Shown here: positions 25,485 through 35,368 of the stretch, one piece after another | How the letters are laid out: every line of letters begins with the position of its first letter | Position numbering within the stretch: the first letter of the stretch is position 1 | DNA from: Treponema sp. | GTDB taxonomy: Bacteria; Spirochaetota; Spirochaetia; Treponematales; Breznakiellaceae | Assembly (NCBI GenBank): GCA_031257195.1 | Contig: JAIRPD010000041.1 | Coordinates: 1 to 64,000, forward strand | Direction: 5' to 3' | Length of the DNA stretch: 64,000 nt | Notes under the pieces: model-generated | Databases searched by the model: none | Seen by the model: the letters and a program-made list of their open reading frames with translations, nothing else | Told to the model about the DNA's origin: nothing | Translations under genes and position numbers: made by a program

Positions 25485-27098
25485 TTGAAAGCAGGGCGAT
25501 TCTTCGCGGCACTCTTTCTTTGTATCCTGGCTTTGCCCCTAAACGCCAGGGGCGCGCGGGAGCGGGAAAAGGTGGAGCCCCAGAACGCCGAGTATGTCCT
25601 TTTGATCACCGCCCTGGATGTATCTTCCCTGTCCGCAAGCCAGCGGGTCCTGGGTCCCATCCTCCAGCGGGAACTGGTCCGCGACCTGGCCCGGATACAC
25701 CATCGCCTGCGAAGCGGGGAGGAAATATCCCGCTACGAAGAAATGGCCTGGATCGCGGCGGTCCGCGACACGGCGGCAAAACTGGCGGCCAAGCGGGAGG
25801 AACGGGACACCCTTTTATACCAGTCCCTGCCCCGCTGGAAATACCGAAAGGAACTCCGGCGGATCGATAAGGAAATTCCCGCCCTGGAAGAAGCCTGCAA
25901 TAAGGCCGAGGTGGAGCGGCCCTTTATTGAGGGAAGGCCCCTTTTTAAGATAAGCCCGGTGAATATCGCCGGCGACGGTTCCAGCGGGCAAAAGGGGGAG
26001 GTGAGTTTTCCCCCGCCGCCGGAGCCGGGAGGGGAAGAGGCTTTTTTGCGATCCCAGGATGTGGACGCCTTCCTCATGGGAAAAGTCCGTTTCCTCTATG
26101 GCCGGGTCTACACCGAATTCCGCGTTGTTACCCGGGGGGCTTCTTTTTGGTACGAGGATTCCACGATCTTTTCCCAGGAAGACCTGAACGCCGCGGCGGA
26201 TGAAATAAAAAGCCGTTTTATGGCCGCCCTGGCCGGTTCGGAACCCGCCCGGCTGGTTCTGCGCGCCGAGCCGGAAAAGGCCCAGATCCGGGTAAACGGG
26301 AGGATGGTAGAAAACGGCGGGGAAGTTGAGGTTCCCCCGGGGCCGGTGAACATTACCGTCAGCGCCGATGAATACCGGGAGGAGACCATAGAGGCGGAAC
26401 TGGAGGGGGGCGATAAAGAAGAGTACTCCATCGCCCTTAGGCCCCTGACTATGGAAAAGGTGGGCGTTAACCTGCCGGGACCCAACTCCTCCGTATACAT
26501 GGGCGCCCGGTATGCGGGGGGAAACAGGCCGCCGCCAAGAGAACCTTTGACGAACGGGACAACCGCTCCGAAGGGGACGGCGGCGGTCGCCGTGGGGGCC
26601 GCGGTTATGATGGATACCGCCGCCAAAACCCTGAAAACCCGGGAATCCCCCGAAAAACAGGGACCCTTTGAGGTAAGGATCCCCGCGGGGGAGTACCGCT
26701 ACGTGCGGCTCGAAACGGAAGACGGTCTTACCGGGGAAGTGATTATCCGGGGTGCGGCCCGGGACGGGGGGGAGCCCCGGATCGTGACGATGAAGCCCCG
26801 GAAGCTGCCCGGCAAGGACGATAAACCGGTGGAGGTGAAACGGCGAAAATTTTACGGCGCCTACGGCCGGTTTTGGATAGCCCTGCCCGCGGCTTTTTTG
26901 CTCAACGGCATCGCCATGTCCTATATCAACACCTATAATACCACCGGTTCGCCGGGTATATTAGAAACCGCCCAGACGCTCTCTTATGTTTCCCAGGGAG
27001 CTTGGGTGGTAACCGGGGTTTTCCTCGCCGAATCCCTGTTGCGGATGGGTATTTATATTCATACCGCAAGTAAGGAATCGGTTCCCCTGTGGAAATAG
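25485..27098 (+). CDS. Exported membrane protein with PEGA-like domain
   Basis: 537 residues, start TTG 25485 after AGGGGGA. Signal peptide MKAGRFFAALFLCILALPLNA. Residues ~30-260 are charged and helical (repeated REER/KRE stretches); about 265-330 is a PEGA-like carbohydrate/cell-wall-binding domain (LRAEPEKAQIRVNG, GPVNITVSADEYREETI). Two hydrophobic segments near the C terminus (FWIALPAAFLLNGIAM, GAWVVTGVFLAESLL) suggest a membrane anchor. No enzyme motif. It lies 20 bp after prfB and just before ftsY. Confidence 0.7.
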   Translation: MKAGRFFAALFLCILALPLNARGAREREKVEPQNAEYVLLITALDVSSLSASQRVLGPILQRELVRDLARIHHRLRSGEEISRYEEMAWIAAVRDTAAKLAAKREERDTLLYQSLPRWKYRKELRRIDKEIPALEEACNKAEVERPFIEGRPLFKISPVNIAGDGSSGQKGEVSFPPPPEPGGEEAFLRSQDVDAFLMGKVRFLYGRVYTEFRVVTRGASFWYEDSTIFSQEDLNAAADEIKSRFMAALAGSEPARLVLRAEPEKAQIRVNGRMVENGGEVEVPPGPVNITVSADEYREETIEAELEGGDKEEYSIALRPLTMEKVGVNLPGPNSSVYMGARYAGGNRPPPREPLTNGTTAPKGTAAVAVGAAVMMDTAAKTLKTRESPEKQGPFEVRIPAGEYRYVRLETEDGLTGEVIIRGAARDGGEPRIVTMKPRKLPGKDDKPVEVKRRKFYGAYGRFWIALPAAFLLNGIAMSYINTYNTTGSPGILETAQTLSYVSQGAWVVTGVFLAESLLRMGIYIHTASKESVPLWK

Positions 27099-27103
27099 GA
27101 GGG

Positions 27104-27985
27104 ATGGTGAATTTCGCGGGTACGTTAAAGCGGTTTTTTGGCCCCGGTCGTTCCGTTTCGGAGGAATTTTTTGAGGGCCTGGAGGATCTGCTGATTGAGG
27201 GGGATTTTGGGGCCGTTCCCGCGTTAAAACTAGTGGACGCCCTAAGGGCTTTTTCCAAAAAGGAGCGGATAACCGAACCGGCCCCGCTGAGGGAACGGTT
27301 CATCGCCCTGCTTCGGGAGGGGCTGCTTTCCGCGGATCCCGACGGGGCGGTGGGGGGAGAGGCGTTTGCGGTGATTCTCCTTTTGGGGGTAAATGGCGCG
27401 GGCAAGACTACCACCGCGGCAAAACTCGCTTCCCGTTACCGCTCCCTGGGAAAAAAGCCAATCCTCGCCGCCGCGGATACCTTCCGGGCTGGGGCGGTTA
27501 ACCAGCTTAAAATCCACGGGGAAAAGCTGGGGATCCGGGTGGTGGCCCACCAGCAGGGGGGGGATCCCGCGGCGGTGGTCTACGACGCCGCGGAGGCGGC
27601 CCTGGCGGGGGGCGGGGATCTGATCATCGCCGATACCGCCGGGCGGATGCACACCAAAACGGCGCTGGTGGAGGAGCTGAAAAAAATAGACCGGGTGCTG
27701 GAAACAAAGCTGGCGGGAAAAACACCCCGGCGTTTCCGCTGGCTTGTGCTGGACGCCACCACGGGCCGCAACGCTCTGACCCAGGCGGAAACCTTTCACC
27801 AGGCGGTGGCCCTGGACGGCTGCGTCCTGACCAAGTACGATTCCAGCGCCAGGGGGGGGATCATTTTTTCCCTGGCCTCAGAACTAAAGCTCCCGGCGCT
27901 TTTTATTTGTGACGGCGAGGGTTACAATCATATCCGGCCTTTTGATTCCGGCGCTTTCGCGGAAGATTTTGCGGGACTCGGCTAG
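27104..27985 (+). CDS. ftsY: Signal recognition particle receptor FtsY
   Basis: SRP-receptor GTPase delivering ribosome-nascent chains to the translocon. Short N helix then the NG domain: GVNGAGKTTTAAKLA (P-loop), AADTFRAGAVNQL, IADTAGRMHTK, and TKYDSSARGG. About 293 residues and no acidic A domain, as in many spirochaetes and Gram-positives. AGGAGG stands directly before ATG 27104; GTG 27107 has better spacing and may be the true start. The next gene overlaps its 3' end. Confidence 0.95.
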   Translation: MVNFAGTLKRFFGPGRSVSEEFFEGLEDLLIEGDFGAVPALKLVDALRAFSKKERITEPAPLRERFIALLREGLLSADPDGAVGGEAFAVILLLGVNGAGKTTTAAKLASRYRSLGKKPILAAADTFRAGAVNQLKIHGEKLGIRVVAHQQGGDPAAVVYDAAEAALAGGGDLIIADTAGRMHTKTALVEELKKIDRVLETKLAGKTPRRFRWLVLDATTGRNALTQAETFHQAVALDGCVLTKYDSSARGGIIFSLASELKLPALFICDGEGYNHIRPFDSGAFAEDFAGLG

Positions 27986-29084
27986 GCGGGAACTTTTCCC
28001 CGCGGCGCTGGTTCCGGTCCTGTTTCTCGCGGTCCTGGGAAGGGGGGCGGCCCAGGAATGGTACCGGTCCAACCCCGCGGGGATGGCCCTGGAGCGGATC
28101 GCCTCCCAGACCGTGGCCCTTCATCAGGAATGGGCCCTGTTGGTGGATCGTTCCCCCCGGATCGCCCCGCCGGAGCTTATAAAGCCCTACTATAACTCCG
28201 GCTATTCCCGGGAACTGCGGACCCTCTATGAGCGGGGTAAAGTTAAGCGGATGCAATGGATTTTCCGGGACAAAGCGGGAACCACCAGGATCAACGCTTC
28301 CCTGCCGGAGAATCTTGAGCCGCCGAAAAAAGAGCCGGCGGCGGAAGATGGGGAAATACCCCCCTTTGTGGAAGTTTTTTCTTCCGCCCGGTCCCTAATG
28401 GAGATCCACCAGCATCTGGCCGCGGGGGTCTATACTACCAAGTTTTTCTATAGGGAGGATCTTTTGATCAGGGCGGAAACTTCTTTGGACAAAAAACCCC
28501 TCTGGACCGATCATTACCGTTATACCCGGTCCTATATACTCCGGGGGGTGGAACGGGATTATCACGCCTCCGAAACCGTCCTGGCCGCCATTCAGGGGCA
28601 CGGCTCCACCCCTCCGGCGGTACAGGATGTCGCCTCCTCCCTGGATTTGCGGACACCCCAGCCCATAGCGGGTTTTGTCAGCTCCAAATCACCCTATGAT
28701 TACAGTACCATGTCGGATGTCCTGAACGAGGTTTACGCCGTTCCCGCCGCCAAGGTACTCTACGGGACGGACGACAAGGGCAAAGTGATAAGCGAAACCC
28801 GGCAGGACGCGGAGGGGAATATCCTGGCGGAGATCGCCAATGAATGGGCCGGGGACCGGCTCAAGACCATCCGCTGGTCCGCGGGCGGGGAGTCGGGCCG
28901 GATCGAGTTTAGTTACTCCTCCGGGGACCGTGTATTGGAAGAGGACTACCGGGACGGAGTCCTGGAACGGAAGGTAAGAAAACAGGGGGATGAGGAAATT
29001 GAGGAAATTTACCGGGAAGGAAAGCCCATACTCCGGGCGGTGTGGAAAGAGGGAAGAAAAATTTCCGAGGAGCGCCTAAGGTGA
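27969..29084 (+). CDS. Exported protein of unknown function
   Basis: About 371 residues if it starts at TTG 27969 (weak GGAAG upstream), overlapping the end of ftsY; this places a hydrophobic signal (LFPAALVPVLFLAVLG) at the N terminus ending GAAQ. The C-terminal third has repeated short acidic beta-turns (DAEGNILAEI, REGKPILRAVWKEGRK) like toxin-linked MORN/YwqK-type repeats. No catalytic motif. It ends in GTGA shared with lolC, so it is translationally coupled to the Lol operon and may be an accessory factor. Confidence 0.65.
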   Translation: MRDSARRELFPAALVPVLFLAVLGRGAAQEWYRSNPAGMALERIASQTVALHQEWALLVDRSPRIAPPELIKPYYNSGYSRELRTLYERGKVKRMQWIFRDKAGTTRINASLPENLEPPKKEPAAEDGEIPPFVEVFSSARSLMEIHQHLAAGVYTTKFFYREDLLIRAETSLDKKPLWTDHYRYTRSYILRGVERDYHASETVLAAIQGHGSTPPAVQDVASSLDLRTPQPIAGFVSSKSPYDYSTMSDVLNEVYAVPAAKVLYGTDDKGKVISETRQDAEGNILAEIANEWAGDRLKTIRWSAGGESGRIEFSYSSGDRVLEEDYRDGVLERKVRKQGDEEIEEIYREGKPILRAVWKEGRKISEERLR

Positions 29085-30367
29085 GCGGTTGGGTTGGTTT
29101 TGCCGCCGCCCGGCTGACGGCGAACAAGCGGGGCGCTCCGCCGCCGGCGCTTTCCATTTTAAGCATCGCCGCGGGGGTTTTAGCCCTGATGGTGATCATC
29201 GCCGTGATGAACGGGTTTCAACTGGGTTTTATTGAAAGCATCCTGGAAATTTCCTCCTACTATGTCCGGGTCGATTCCCCGCCGTCCGGGGAAGAAGGAC
29301 GAGCCTTGCTGGAAAAAATCAGGGCCCTCCCCGGGGTAAAGGCGGTGGTTCCCTTTAGGGAAATCCAGGCCTTGATCCGGGGAAAAGAGGGCCAGCAGGG
29401 GGCGGTAATCCGGGGCCTTCCCCCGGAGGCGCTGAGGGAAGACCCGGGGATGGCGGAAAAGCTTGTCTTTGAGGAGGGCTCCTTCGATTTTGCCGGGGAA
29501 GATTCGATCCTCCTTGGCGCGGAACTGGCCGGGCGGCTTCAGGCCGGGCTGGGGGACACGGTACAGCTTGTCTCCATCAGCGGCGGGACCGCCCTCATGG
29601 CCGGCGGCGCGGAGGGAGGCGGCTTTTCCCAATCCTCCTTTACCGTCCGGGGGATTTTTCGCTGCGGTTTTTATGAGTACGATCTGGGCTGGGGGTTTAT
29701 CAGCCTGGAAAAAGCGGGGGAACTTGCGGGGGAGGATTATACCCTGGGGATTAAACTTCAGGACCGCTGGCAGGACAGAAAAGCCGCGGCGGCCATCGCC
29801 GAACTGGCCGGAAAGACCGGCGGGGAGGAGGAGCCGCGGATACGGACCTGGCGGGATTTTAACCGGGCCTTTTTTGGGGCCCTGCGGACGGAAAAGCTTT
29901 TTATGTTTATGCTGGTGGGGCTTATTTTTATCGTGGTGGGCCTGAACATTTATCAGGCTCAGCGCCGGATCGTCCTGGAAAGGCGGGAAGAGATAGGCCT
30001 GCTCCGGGCCGTGGGGGCCAGGGACCTGTCCGTTAGGTTGATCTTTGTCTGGGACGGGTTTATCACCGGTTTTATTGGGGCCGGGACGGGGATGATCCTG
30101 GGGCTCCTGGTCAGTTTTAACATCGCGGCGTTTTTTACCTTCCTGGAAAAGGCCGTTAACGGCCTGCTCTCTCTTTTTAACCGGGGAGAGGGTTTCGCGA
30201 TTTTTTCCCCCGCGGTGTTCTACATTAAAGAAATAGAAGGGCGGGTGATTCCCCGCGAAGCCCTGGCGATCTTTCTCTTTGGCCTGGGTTCCGCGCTGGG
30301 GGCGGCGTGGTTCGCCTCCGGCAAGGTTTCCCGAATCCGGCCCGCGGAGGTGCTGCGTTATGAGTGA
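29081..30367 (+). CDS. lolC: Lipoprotein-releasing ABC transporter permease (LolC/E type)
   Basis: 428 residues with the MacB/FtsX layout: one N-terminal membrane segment (ILSIAAGVLALMVIIAVMNGF), a large periplasmic domain of ~230 residues, then three C-terminal segments (LFMFMLVGLIFIVVGLNI; FITGFIGAGTGMILGLLVSF; ALAIFLFGLGSALGAAWFA). RREEIGLLRAVGA is the ATPase-coupling loop. GTG 29081 overlaps the upstream stop. It would extract lipoproteins from the inner membrane with LolD and LolE. Confidence 0.88.
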   Translation: MSGWVGFAAARLTANKRGAPPPALSILSIAAGVLALMVIIAVMNGFQLGFIESILEISSYYVRVDSPPSGEEGRALLEKIRALPGVKAVVPFREIQALIRGKEGQQGAVIRGLPPEALREDPGMAEKLVFEEGSFDFAGEDSILLGAELAGRLQAGLGDTVQLVSISGGTALMAGGAEGGGFSQSSFTVRGIFRCGFYEYDLGWGFISLEKAGELAGEDYTLGIKLQDRWQDRKAAAAIAELAGKTGGEEEPRIRTWRDFNRAFFGALRTEKLFMFMLVGLIFIVVGLNIYQAQRRIVLERREEIGLLRAVGARDLSVRLIFVWDGFITGFIGAGTGMILGLLVSFNIAAFFTFLEKAVNGLLSLFNRGEGFAIFSPAVFYIKEIEGRVIPREALAIFLFGLGSALGAAWFASGKVSRIRPAEVLRYE

Positions 30368-31046
30368 GTCGGAGGTGGACGCTATTATTAGGGTAGAAAA
30401 CCTGGTTAAAACGTACCAGTCCGGGACGGAGACCCTTGAGATCCTCCGGGGTTTAAGTTTTACCATGCCCCGGGGAACCACCGCGGCGGTACGGGGAAAG
30501 AGCGGCTGTGGAAAGAGTACCCTCCTTAATATCCTGGGGGGGCTGGACCGTTCCGATTCGGGGCTGGTGGAAGTGGGGGGCCTTGCTATTTCCGGCCTTC
30601 CAGAGAAGGACCTGACCGAATACCGGGGAAAGAAGCTGGGCTTTGTCTTTCAGTTTCATTACCTTCTGCGGGATTTTACCGCCCAGGAAAATGTGATGAT
30701 CCCCGCCTATATTGGCGGGATGAAAAAAAAGATCGCCCTGGAAAAGGCCGCCGCCCTCCTGGCCGATCTGGGACTCGCTGACCGGGCCGGCCACTACCCT
30801 TCCCAGCTTTCCGGCGGGGAACGGCAGCGGGTAGCGGTGGCCCGGGCCATGGTAAACGATCCGGAGCTGATCCTGGCGGATGAGCCCACGGGAAACCTGG
30901 ATCCCCAGAACAGCGCCGCCGTGGTGGAACTGCTCTACCGGACCGTCGAGGACCGGCGGATGAGCCTGGTGGTGGTAACCCATGACGAAAAGATAGCTGA
31001 ACAGGCAAAGCTCCGTTTTGAGCTGGCGGGCGGGACCCTGGTATGA
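30360..31046 (+). CDS. lolD: Lipoprotein-releasing ABC transporter ATPase
   Basis: 228 residues. Walker [11 protein letters not shown]-loop [12 protein letters not shown], signature [15 protein letters not shown], Walker [13 protein letters not shown], and switch His in VVVTHDEKI. Sequence is of the MacB/LolD group. ATG 30360 overlaps the lolC stop by 8 nt, and its stop overlaps the lolE ATG (ATGA), so the three subunits are made together. Confidence 0.95.
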   Translation: MSESEVDAIIRVENLVKTYQSGTETLEILRGLSFTMPRGTTAAVRGKSGCGKSTLLNILGGLDRSDSGLVEVGGLAISGLPEKDLTEYRGKKLGFVFQFHYLLRDFTAQENVMIPAYIGGMKKKIALEKAAALLADLGLADRAGHYPSQLSGGERQRVAVARAMVNDPELILADEPTGNLDPQNSAAVVELLYRTVEDRRMSLVVVTHDEKIAEQAKLRFELAGGTLV

Positions 31047-32311
31047 TCCGGGGCGGCCCAGCGTTTTACATCGCCCTCCGCTACCTTTGGGGCCGGGCCA
31101 AGGAAGGGGGCCGTTACCTCCGGGGCGCCGCCGCGGGCATAGCTCTTAGCCTGGTGCCGATTATCGTTACCCTCATTGTGGCGGACGGCATGATCCGAGG
31201 GATCACCGGCCGCTATCTGGAACTGGGGACAGGGCATCTACAGGTTTACGATTTTATCGAGAATGGGGAATTTTCCGGCGGCGAAGAAGAGGAACTCCGC
31301 TCCACCACGGGGGTTCGGGGGATCTGGCGGGAACGTCAGGGCCTGGGGATTATCCTAAACGGGGAAGGCCGGGTGGGGGCCACGGTCCGGGCGGTGGAAA
31401 GCGGCTTCTGGGAAGATCCGGGAAGCGCCGCCTTTTTGGAGCTTGTTTCCGGCGGCCTTAAGCTTGAGTCGGACCGGGAATTGCTTTTGGGCCGGGGGCT
31501 GGCGGAAACCCTGGGGGCTTCGCCGGGATCCAAGGTCCGGCTGATGACGGTCCGGGTAAACGAGGAAGGAAACCAGCTTCCCCGGGTAACGGTTTTTACC
31601 GTCAAGGGAATTATCTCCTCGGGCTACCGGGAGCTGGACGCCCTGTGGTGCGTCGTAACCTACCAGGCGGGGCTGGAACTTCTTTCCCCGGAATTGTACC
31701 GGTCCTTCCTGGTGGTCAAGGTCGATGACCCCTATGGTCAGGTGGACAAGGCGGCCCTGGAGGCGAATATCCGTCTGGGACCCGCCTATGGGGTATTTAC
31801 CTGGAAGGAACTCCAGCGTCCCCTGTACCGTTCCTTCGCCTCCACCCGGCAAATGCTCCTCTTTATCATGGCCCTGCTGGTACTGGTGGCGGCGGTGAAT
31901 GTTTCCTCCGCCACCTCCATGCTGGTCATAGAACGGCGGCGGGACATCGCGGTCCTTAAAACCAGCGGGACGGGTCCTCCCTTGATCCAAGGCATCTTTC
32001 TTTGGGGTTCTTTCCTTACCGGTCTGGCGGGAACCCTTGGGGGACTGGTTTTGGGACTGGTGATTGGCTGCCAGATTAATCCCCTTATCCGGGGGCTGGA
32101 AAAGATCCTTTCCTTTTTTTCTTCCCCCTGGGGAAAAGATGTACGGATCCTCGATCCCGATTATTACCTGCAGGAAATTCCGGTGATCATCAACTGGAAG
32201 ATGGTTTTTCTTATCGGCCTTTTTACCCTGATCTGTTCCTGCCTGGCTTCCTGGCTGCCCGCCCGGCGGGCGGGAAGACTCAAGCCCCTGGACATCCTGC
32301 GCCGGGTGTAG
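31043..32311 (+). CDS. lolE: Lipoprotein-releasing ABC transporter permease (LolE/C type)
   Basis: 422 residues with the same one-plus-three membrane pattern as lolC: IALSLVPIIVTLIVADGM near the N terminus, periplasmic domain, then LLFIMALLVLVAAVNVSSA, GSFLTGLAGTLGGLVLGLVIG and MVFLIGLFTLICSCLASW. RRRDIAVLKTSG is the coupling loop. The protein is diverged from its neighbour, so a heterodimeric LolCDE rather than LolF is likely. Last tightly coupled gene of the set; a PEGA protein gene follows 12 bp later. Confidence 0.88.
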   Translation: MIRGGPAFYIALRYLWGRAKEGGRYLRGAAAGIALSLVPIIVTLIVADGMIRGITGRYLELGTGHLQVYDFIENGEFSGGEEEELRSTTGVRGIWRERQGLGIILNGEGRVGATVRAVESGFWEDPGSAAFLELVSGGLKLESDRELLLGRGLAETLGASPGSKVRLMTVRVNEEGNQLPRVTVFTVKGIISSGYRELDALWCVVTYQAGLELLSPELYRSFLVVKVDDPYGQVDKAALEANIRLGPAYGVFTWKELQRPLYRSFASTRQMLLFIMALLVLVAAVNVSSATSMLVIERRRDIAVLKTSGTGPPLIQGIFLWGSFLTGLAGTLGGLVLGLVIGCQINPLIRGLEKILSFFSSPWGKDVRILDPDYYLQEIPVIINWKMVFLIGLFTLICSCLASWLPARRAGRLKPLDILRRV

Positions 32312-32323
32312 GACAGTTAGGGT

Positions 32324-33979
32324 ATGGTTTCCGGCATCCGCTTTTTCGCGGCGGCGCTTTTTCTCGCCCTGGTTTTTCCCTCCCCGGCCTTTCCCGATCG
32401 CTACGATGAAACGGAGGGGTCGGGGCTGTTTGTCGGCAGCGAACCCGGCGGGGCCAGGGTGTTTATTGACGGGATAGAGCGGGGAAACACCCCTTTAAGC
32501 CTTCCTTCCATACGGAACGGTGAATACGCCGTCCGGCTTGTTAAGGAGGGCTATGTGGAACGCCGTTTCCGGGTGGTAATCCGGGGGAATAGCCGGGTTG
32601 AGCTGATCCTGGATTTGGAGGAAGCCCGGGGTCAAGTGCTGGTGGAGATAGGGCGGGACCCCTCCGCCCCTCCCGCCCTGGCCTTCTCGCCGGAACTATA
32701 CGCCGATGGAAAACGGGTCTATGAAAGAACCCTGAGCCTTCCCGCAGGGTGGCGGACCATTACGGTAGAGGCCTTTGGCTGGGAAAAAGCCGCCGCCAGC
32801 GTTTATGTGGGGGAAGGATCGGCCCAAAAGCTGGAACTGATCCTTAAGCCCGCGGCTTTTACCCTCAGCGGCGGGGTCCTGCGAAGAAGGCGCTTTAACC
32901 CGGAAAGTCCCGGTCCCCTGGGAAGCGCCGGGCTGGACTTTGAGGTTTCCGGGCCGGGCCAGGGGGATCTGGAGGTGCTGGATGGACTGGGGAGGCTGAT
33001 CCATGCCCAGCCCCTGGGCCCCTTTACCGCCCGGCGTCAGCGGGTTTCCTGGAATGGACGGCGGGACAGCGGGGAAATGGCGGAGGACGGCGGCTACACG
33101 ATGAGGGTCCGGGCCTGGGCCGAAAGGGAAGGGGAGGCCCAAACCCTGGAACTGCCGGTGTGGATCAATTCTTCCCTGGAGACAAAACCCTTGAGCCTCG
33201 CCTCTTCCTCCCCGGGGCTGCTTTTTGTCTCCTCCCCGGCGGCGCTGCCGGCTCTTTCCTTTCAAATTGAGGGAGCCCTGATGGGGGGCAGGCCCCCCGC
33301 CCAGGGGTCCTGGGAGAGCCTTCCCTTTGCCGCGGGCTTCCGGCTTTCCCTTCTGGACAACCTGGAAGCCGCCGCGGCCTTTAACGCCGCCCCCCGGTTT
33401 TCCAGCGATTCCCCGGCGGACGGTTCCGCCCTTTGGGGCGCCGGGGCCTCTCTTAAGTGGATCTTCGCGAAAGTCCCCCGCCGGTCCGGCGGGGTCCTGG
33501 ACGCCCTGGGGGCGGCGGTGGAAATTTCCTGGGCCTGGGCGGATGCCGGGCCCTACACGGCCTTCGGCATGGGAACCGGACCGGGGGTCCGCCTGCCCCT
33601 CTTGTACCGGATCATCCCCGGCGGCGGGGGGGACGGCGCTCAGGCCCGCGGGGCCGGCGGCCTGTCCCTGGATCTGCTCCTCTGCCCCTTCGTTCTCTGG
33701 GCCGGGACGGAGGGCCGCCCGGAAGGTCCCATTCCCCGGGTGGGAGCCGGCGCCGGGGCCCTGCTCAGTTACCGGAATATCGCCGGGGGATTTTCTTTCC
33801 GCTGGGACTACGCCCCGCCGGGAACGGAAGCCCCCGGCCCCGGCCCGGCGCTGGCGGCGGCGGAGTTCAGGTGTTCCCTCTCCAACGCGGTGTTTTCCCT
33901 CTTTGGGGGGGCCTGGCGCGGGGACGGTCTTTCTCCCTGGGGGGCTTTTTTTGGGGCAAGCCTTGGGGTGCTTTATTAA
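32324..33979 (+). CDS. Exported PEGA-domain protein with C-terminal barrel-like region
   Basis: 551 residues. Signal peptide (IRFFAAALFLALVFPSPAF), PEGA domain at about 35-110 (GGARVFIDGIERGNTPLSLP, YAVRLVKEGYVERRF), a second PEGA-like unit to ~185, a FlgD-type Ig-like segment near 235-280 (RRQRVSWNGRRDSGEMAEDGGYTMRV), then about 230 residues of Gly/Ala-rich amphipathic strands ending SLGVLY. It may bind peptidoglycan and sit in the outer membrane. Spacing suggests cotranscription with lolCDE. Confidence 0.75.
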   Translation: MVSGIRFFAAALFLALVFPSPAFPDRYDETEGSGLFVGSEPGGARVFIDGIERGNTPLSLPSIRNGEYAVRLVKEGYVERRFRVVIRGNSRVELILDLEEARGQVLVEIGRDPSAPPALAFSPELYADGKRVYERTLSLPAGWRTITVEAFGWEKAAASVYVGEGSAQKLELILKPAAFTLSGGVLRRRRFNPESPGPLGSAGLDFEVSGPGQGDLEVLDGLGRLIHAQPLGPFTARRQRVSWNGRRDSGEMAEDGGYTMRVRAWAEREGEAQTLELPVWINSSLETKPLSLASSSPGLLFVSSPAALPALSFQIEGALMGGRPPAQGSWESLPFAAGFRLSLLDNLEAAAAFNAAPRFSSDSPADGSALWGAGASLKWIFAKVPRRSGGVLDALGAAVEISWAWADAGPYTAFGMGTGPGVRLPLLYRIIPGGGGDGAQARGAGGLSLDLLLCPFVLWAGTEGRPEGPIPRVGAGAGALLSYRNIAGGFSFRWDYAPPGTEAPGPGPALAAAEFRCSLSNAVFSLFGGAWRGDGLSPWGAFFGASLGVLY

Positions 33980-34038
33980 AGGACGGCCCCAGGGACTTCC
34001 CGCGGGGGGAATTTTTTACACTCCGCCAAACGGTTTTC

Positions 34039-34067
34039 TTGATTTACCGGTACCATTCACCAATAAT
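34039..34067 (+). promoter_or_regulatory. Promoter of the 34.1-kb outer-membrane protein gene
   Basis: TTGATT (34039-34044), 17-nt spacer, AATAAT (34062-34067); predicted leader about 46 nt. Confidence 0.5.
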
Positions 34068-34119
34068 TAAAGGGGTATTTACGCTTATAAATCGTGAATG
34101 AATCATAGGTAAAAATTAC

Positions 34120-35310
34120 ATGAGGCAACAGGCGCTTTGTTCAGGGCTTTTGTTCTTTTTCCTTTGCGGCTTGCCCTTAGTTTATTCACAAAACACCGAG
34201 TCCGGGGCGGCCAAAAGCCCAACCCCGGTGGCCGCTGTCCCCTTTAAAGGGAGCGGGACCGGGGACGATGATATCATTAACCAGTTCGGGCAGGTGATGC
34301 GGCAGGCCCTGCCCAAGGTGGGTCCCTACACCGCCGTCCCGGTGGACATGAACAATCTGCCCCCGGATGTCCCCGAGGGAGGGTTCCCTCCCTATGTTTG
34401 TCCCAGCCCTTCCATGGCTCAAGCCCCCTATGCCCTAACGGGGGAGCTTAACCATAATGATGACGACGGGATGTATCACCTAAGGCTCTACCTTTGGGAA
34501 ATGGCCACGAACCGGCTCCTCTGTTCCGATGAACTGGCCGCCGTGGACCGCGCGGGCTGCGAAGTGGTTATGCCCTCCCTGCTGGGATGGCTCTTTTCCT
34601 GGCTTAAACCCCCCGACCCTCCCCAAAAAGAGGCGGAGGTCCCGCCGCAAAAAGAGGAGCCGCGGCAAGAGGAACCGCGAAAAAATGAACCGGAAAAATG
34701 GCTCTATGTGGGCCTGCGGGCCGGACCCTCCCTCCGTTTTTATAGCCGGAAAGACCGGGACCCCTTTATAGAAGACCGGCGGATGCACATTTACAACCTG
34801 AACATCGCCGTCCAGGCCGCTGTTCATACCCTTCCTTTTCTGGATATCCAGGGGGAAATTATCTGGAATACCGAATACGCTCCCTTTGCCATACTATCGG
34901 GGACCACGGTAAAAACCGCCCCCTTCACCTCCATGTCCATGATGTTCCCCCTGGTGGTTAAGTACACTATCCGCAAAGACATTTTTCACGCCTCGGTCCT
35001 GGGAGGGGGGTACTTTATCCTTCCCCTGGGGAACATGAAAAACGACGCCCATGGGGGAAGCTTCGCCTACAGTCTAAATCTGCCCCTGGGCTATACCCTG
35101 GGTTTCAGCATGGGCATAAAGGCGGGTCCGGGTTCCATCTTTTTTGATATGCGCTGGGCCGCGGATTTGTCGGAGATGAGGAGAAGGGACACGGGGGAGG
35201 TCCTCTACAAGCGGAGTATGATCGTGTTCACCATCGGTTACGAGATGGGCTTCTTTGAAAAGAAGAAACTTCCCGCCGAACCATCCCCCGCCCCGGAGAA
35301 AGACCAGTGA
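34120..35310 (+). CDS. Exported outer-membrane protein with two-part structure
   Basis: 396 residues. Signal peptide with AXA-like end (LFFFLCGLPLVYSQ). Residues ~35-160 form an alpha/beta region like treponemal lipoprotein-assembly or TolB-N-like domains (VAAVPFKGSGTGDDDIINQFGQVMRQAL), then a Pro/Glu/Lys linker (PPQKEAEVPPQKEEPRQEE) and a barrel domain (LYVGLRAGPSLRF to VFTIGYEMGFF). The linker looks like a wall-spanning spacer. Function unknown; the family is recurrent in treponemes. Confidence 0.72.
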   Translation: MRQQALCSGLLFFFLCGLPLVYSQNTESGAAKSPTPVAAVPFKGSGTGDDDIINQFGQVMRQALPKVGPYTAVPVDMNNLPPDVPEGGFPPYVCPSPSMAQAPYALTGELNHNDDDGMYHLRLYLWEMATNRLLCSDELAAVDRAGCEVVMPSLLGWLFSWLKPPDPPQKEAEVPPQKEEPRQEEPRKNEPEKWLYVGLRAGPSLRFYSRKDRDPFIEDRRMHIYNLNIAVQAAVHTLPFLDIQGEIIWNTEYAPFAILSGTTVKTAPFTSMSMMFPLVVKYTIRKDIFHASVLGGGYFILPLGNMKNDAHGGSFAYSLNLPLGYTLGFSMGIKAGPGSIFFDMRWAADLSEMRRRDTGEVLYKRSMIVFTIGYEMGFFEKKKLPAEPSPAPEKDQ

Positions 35311-35368
35311 ACCGCGCCGGCTTTAGCGGCCGGGTGAGGCTGTTCGGCAAGTCCACCCGCTCCGGGAC

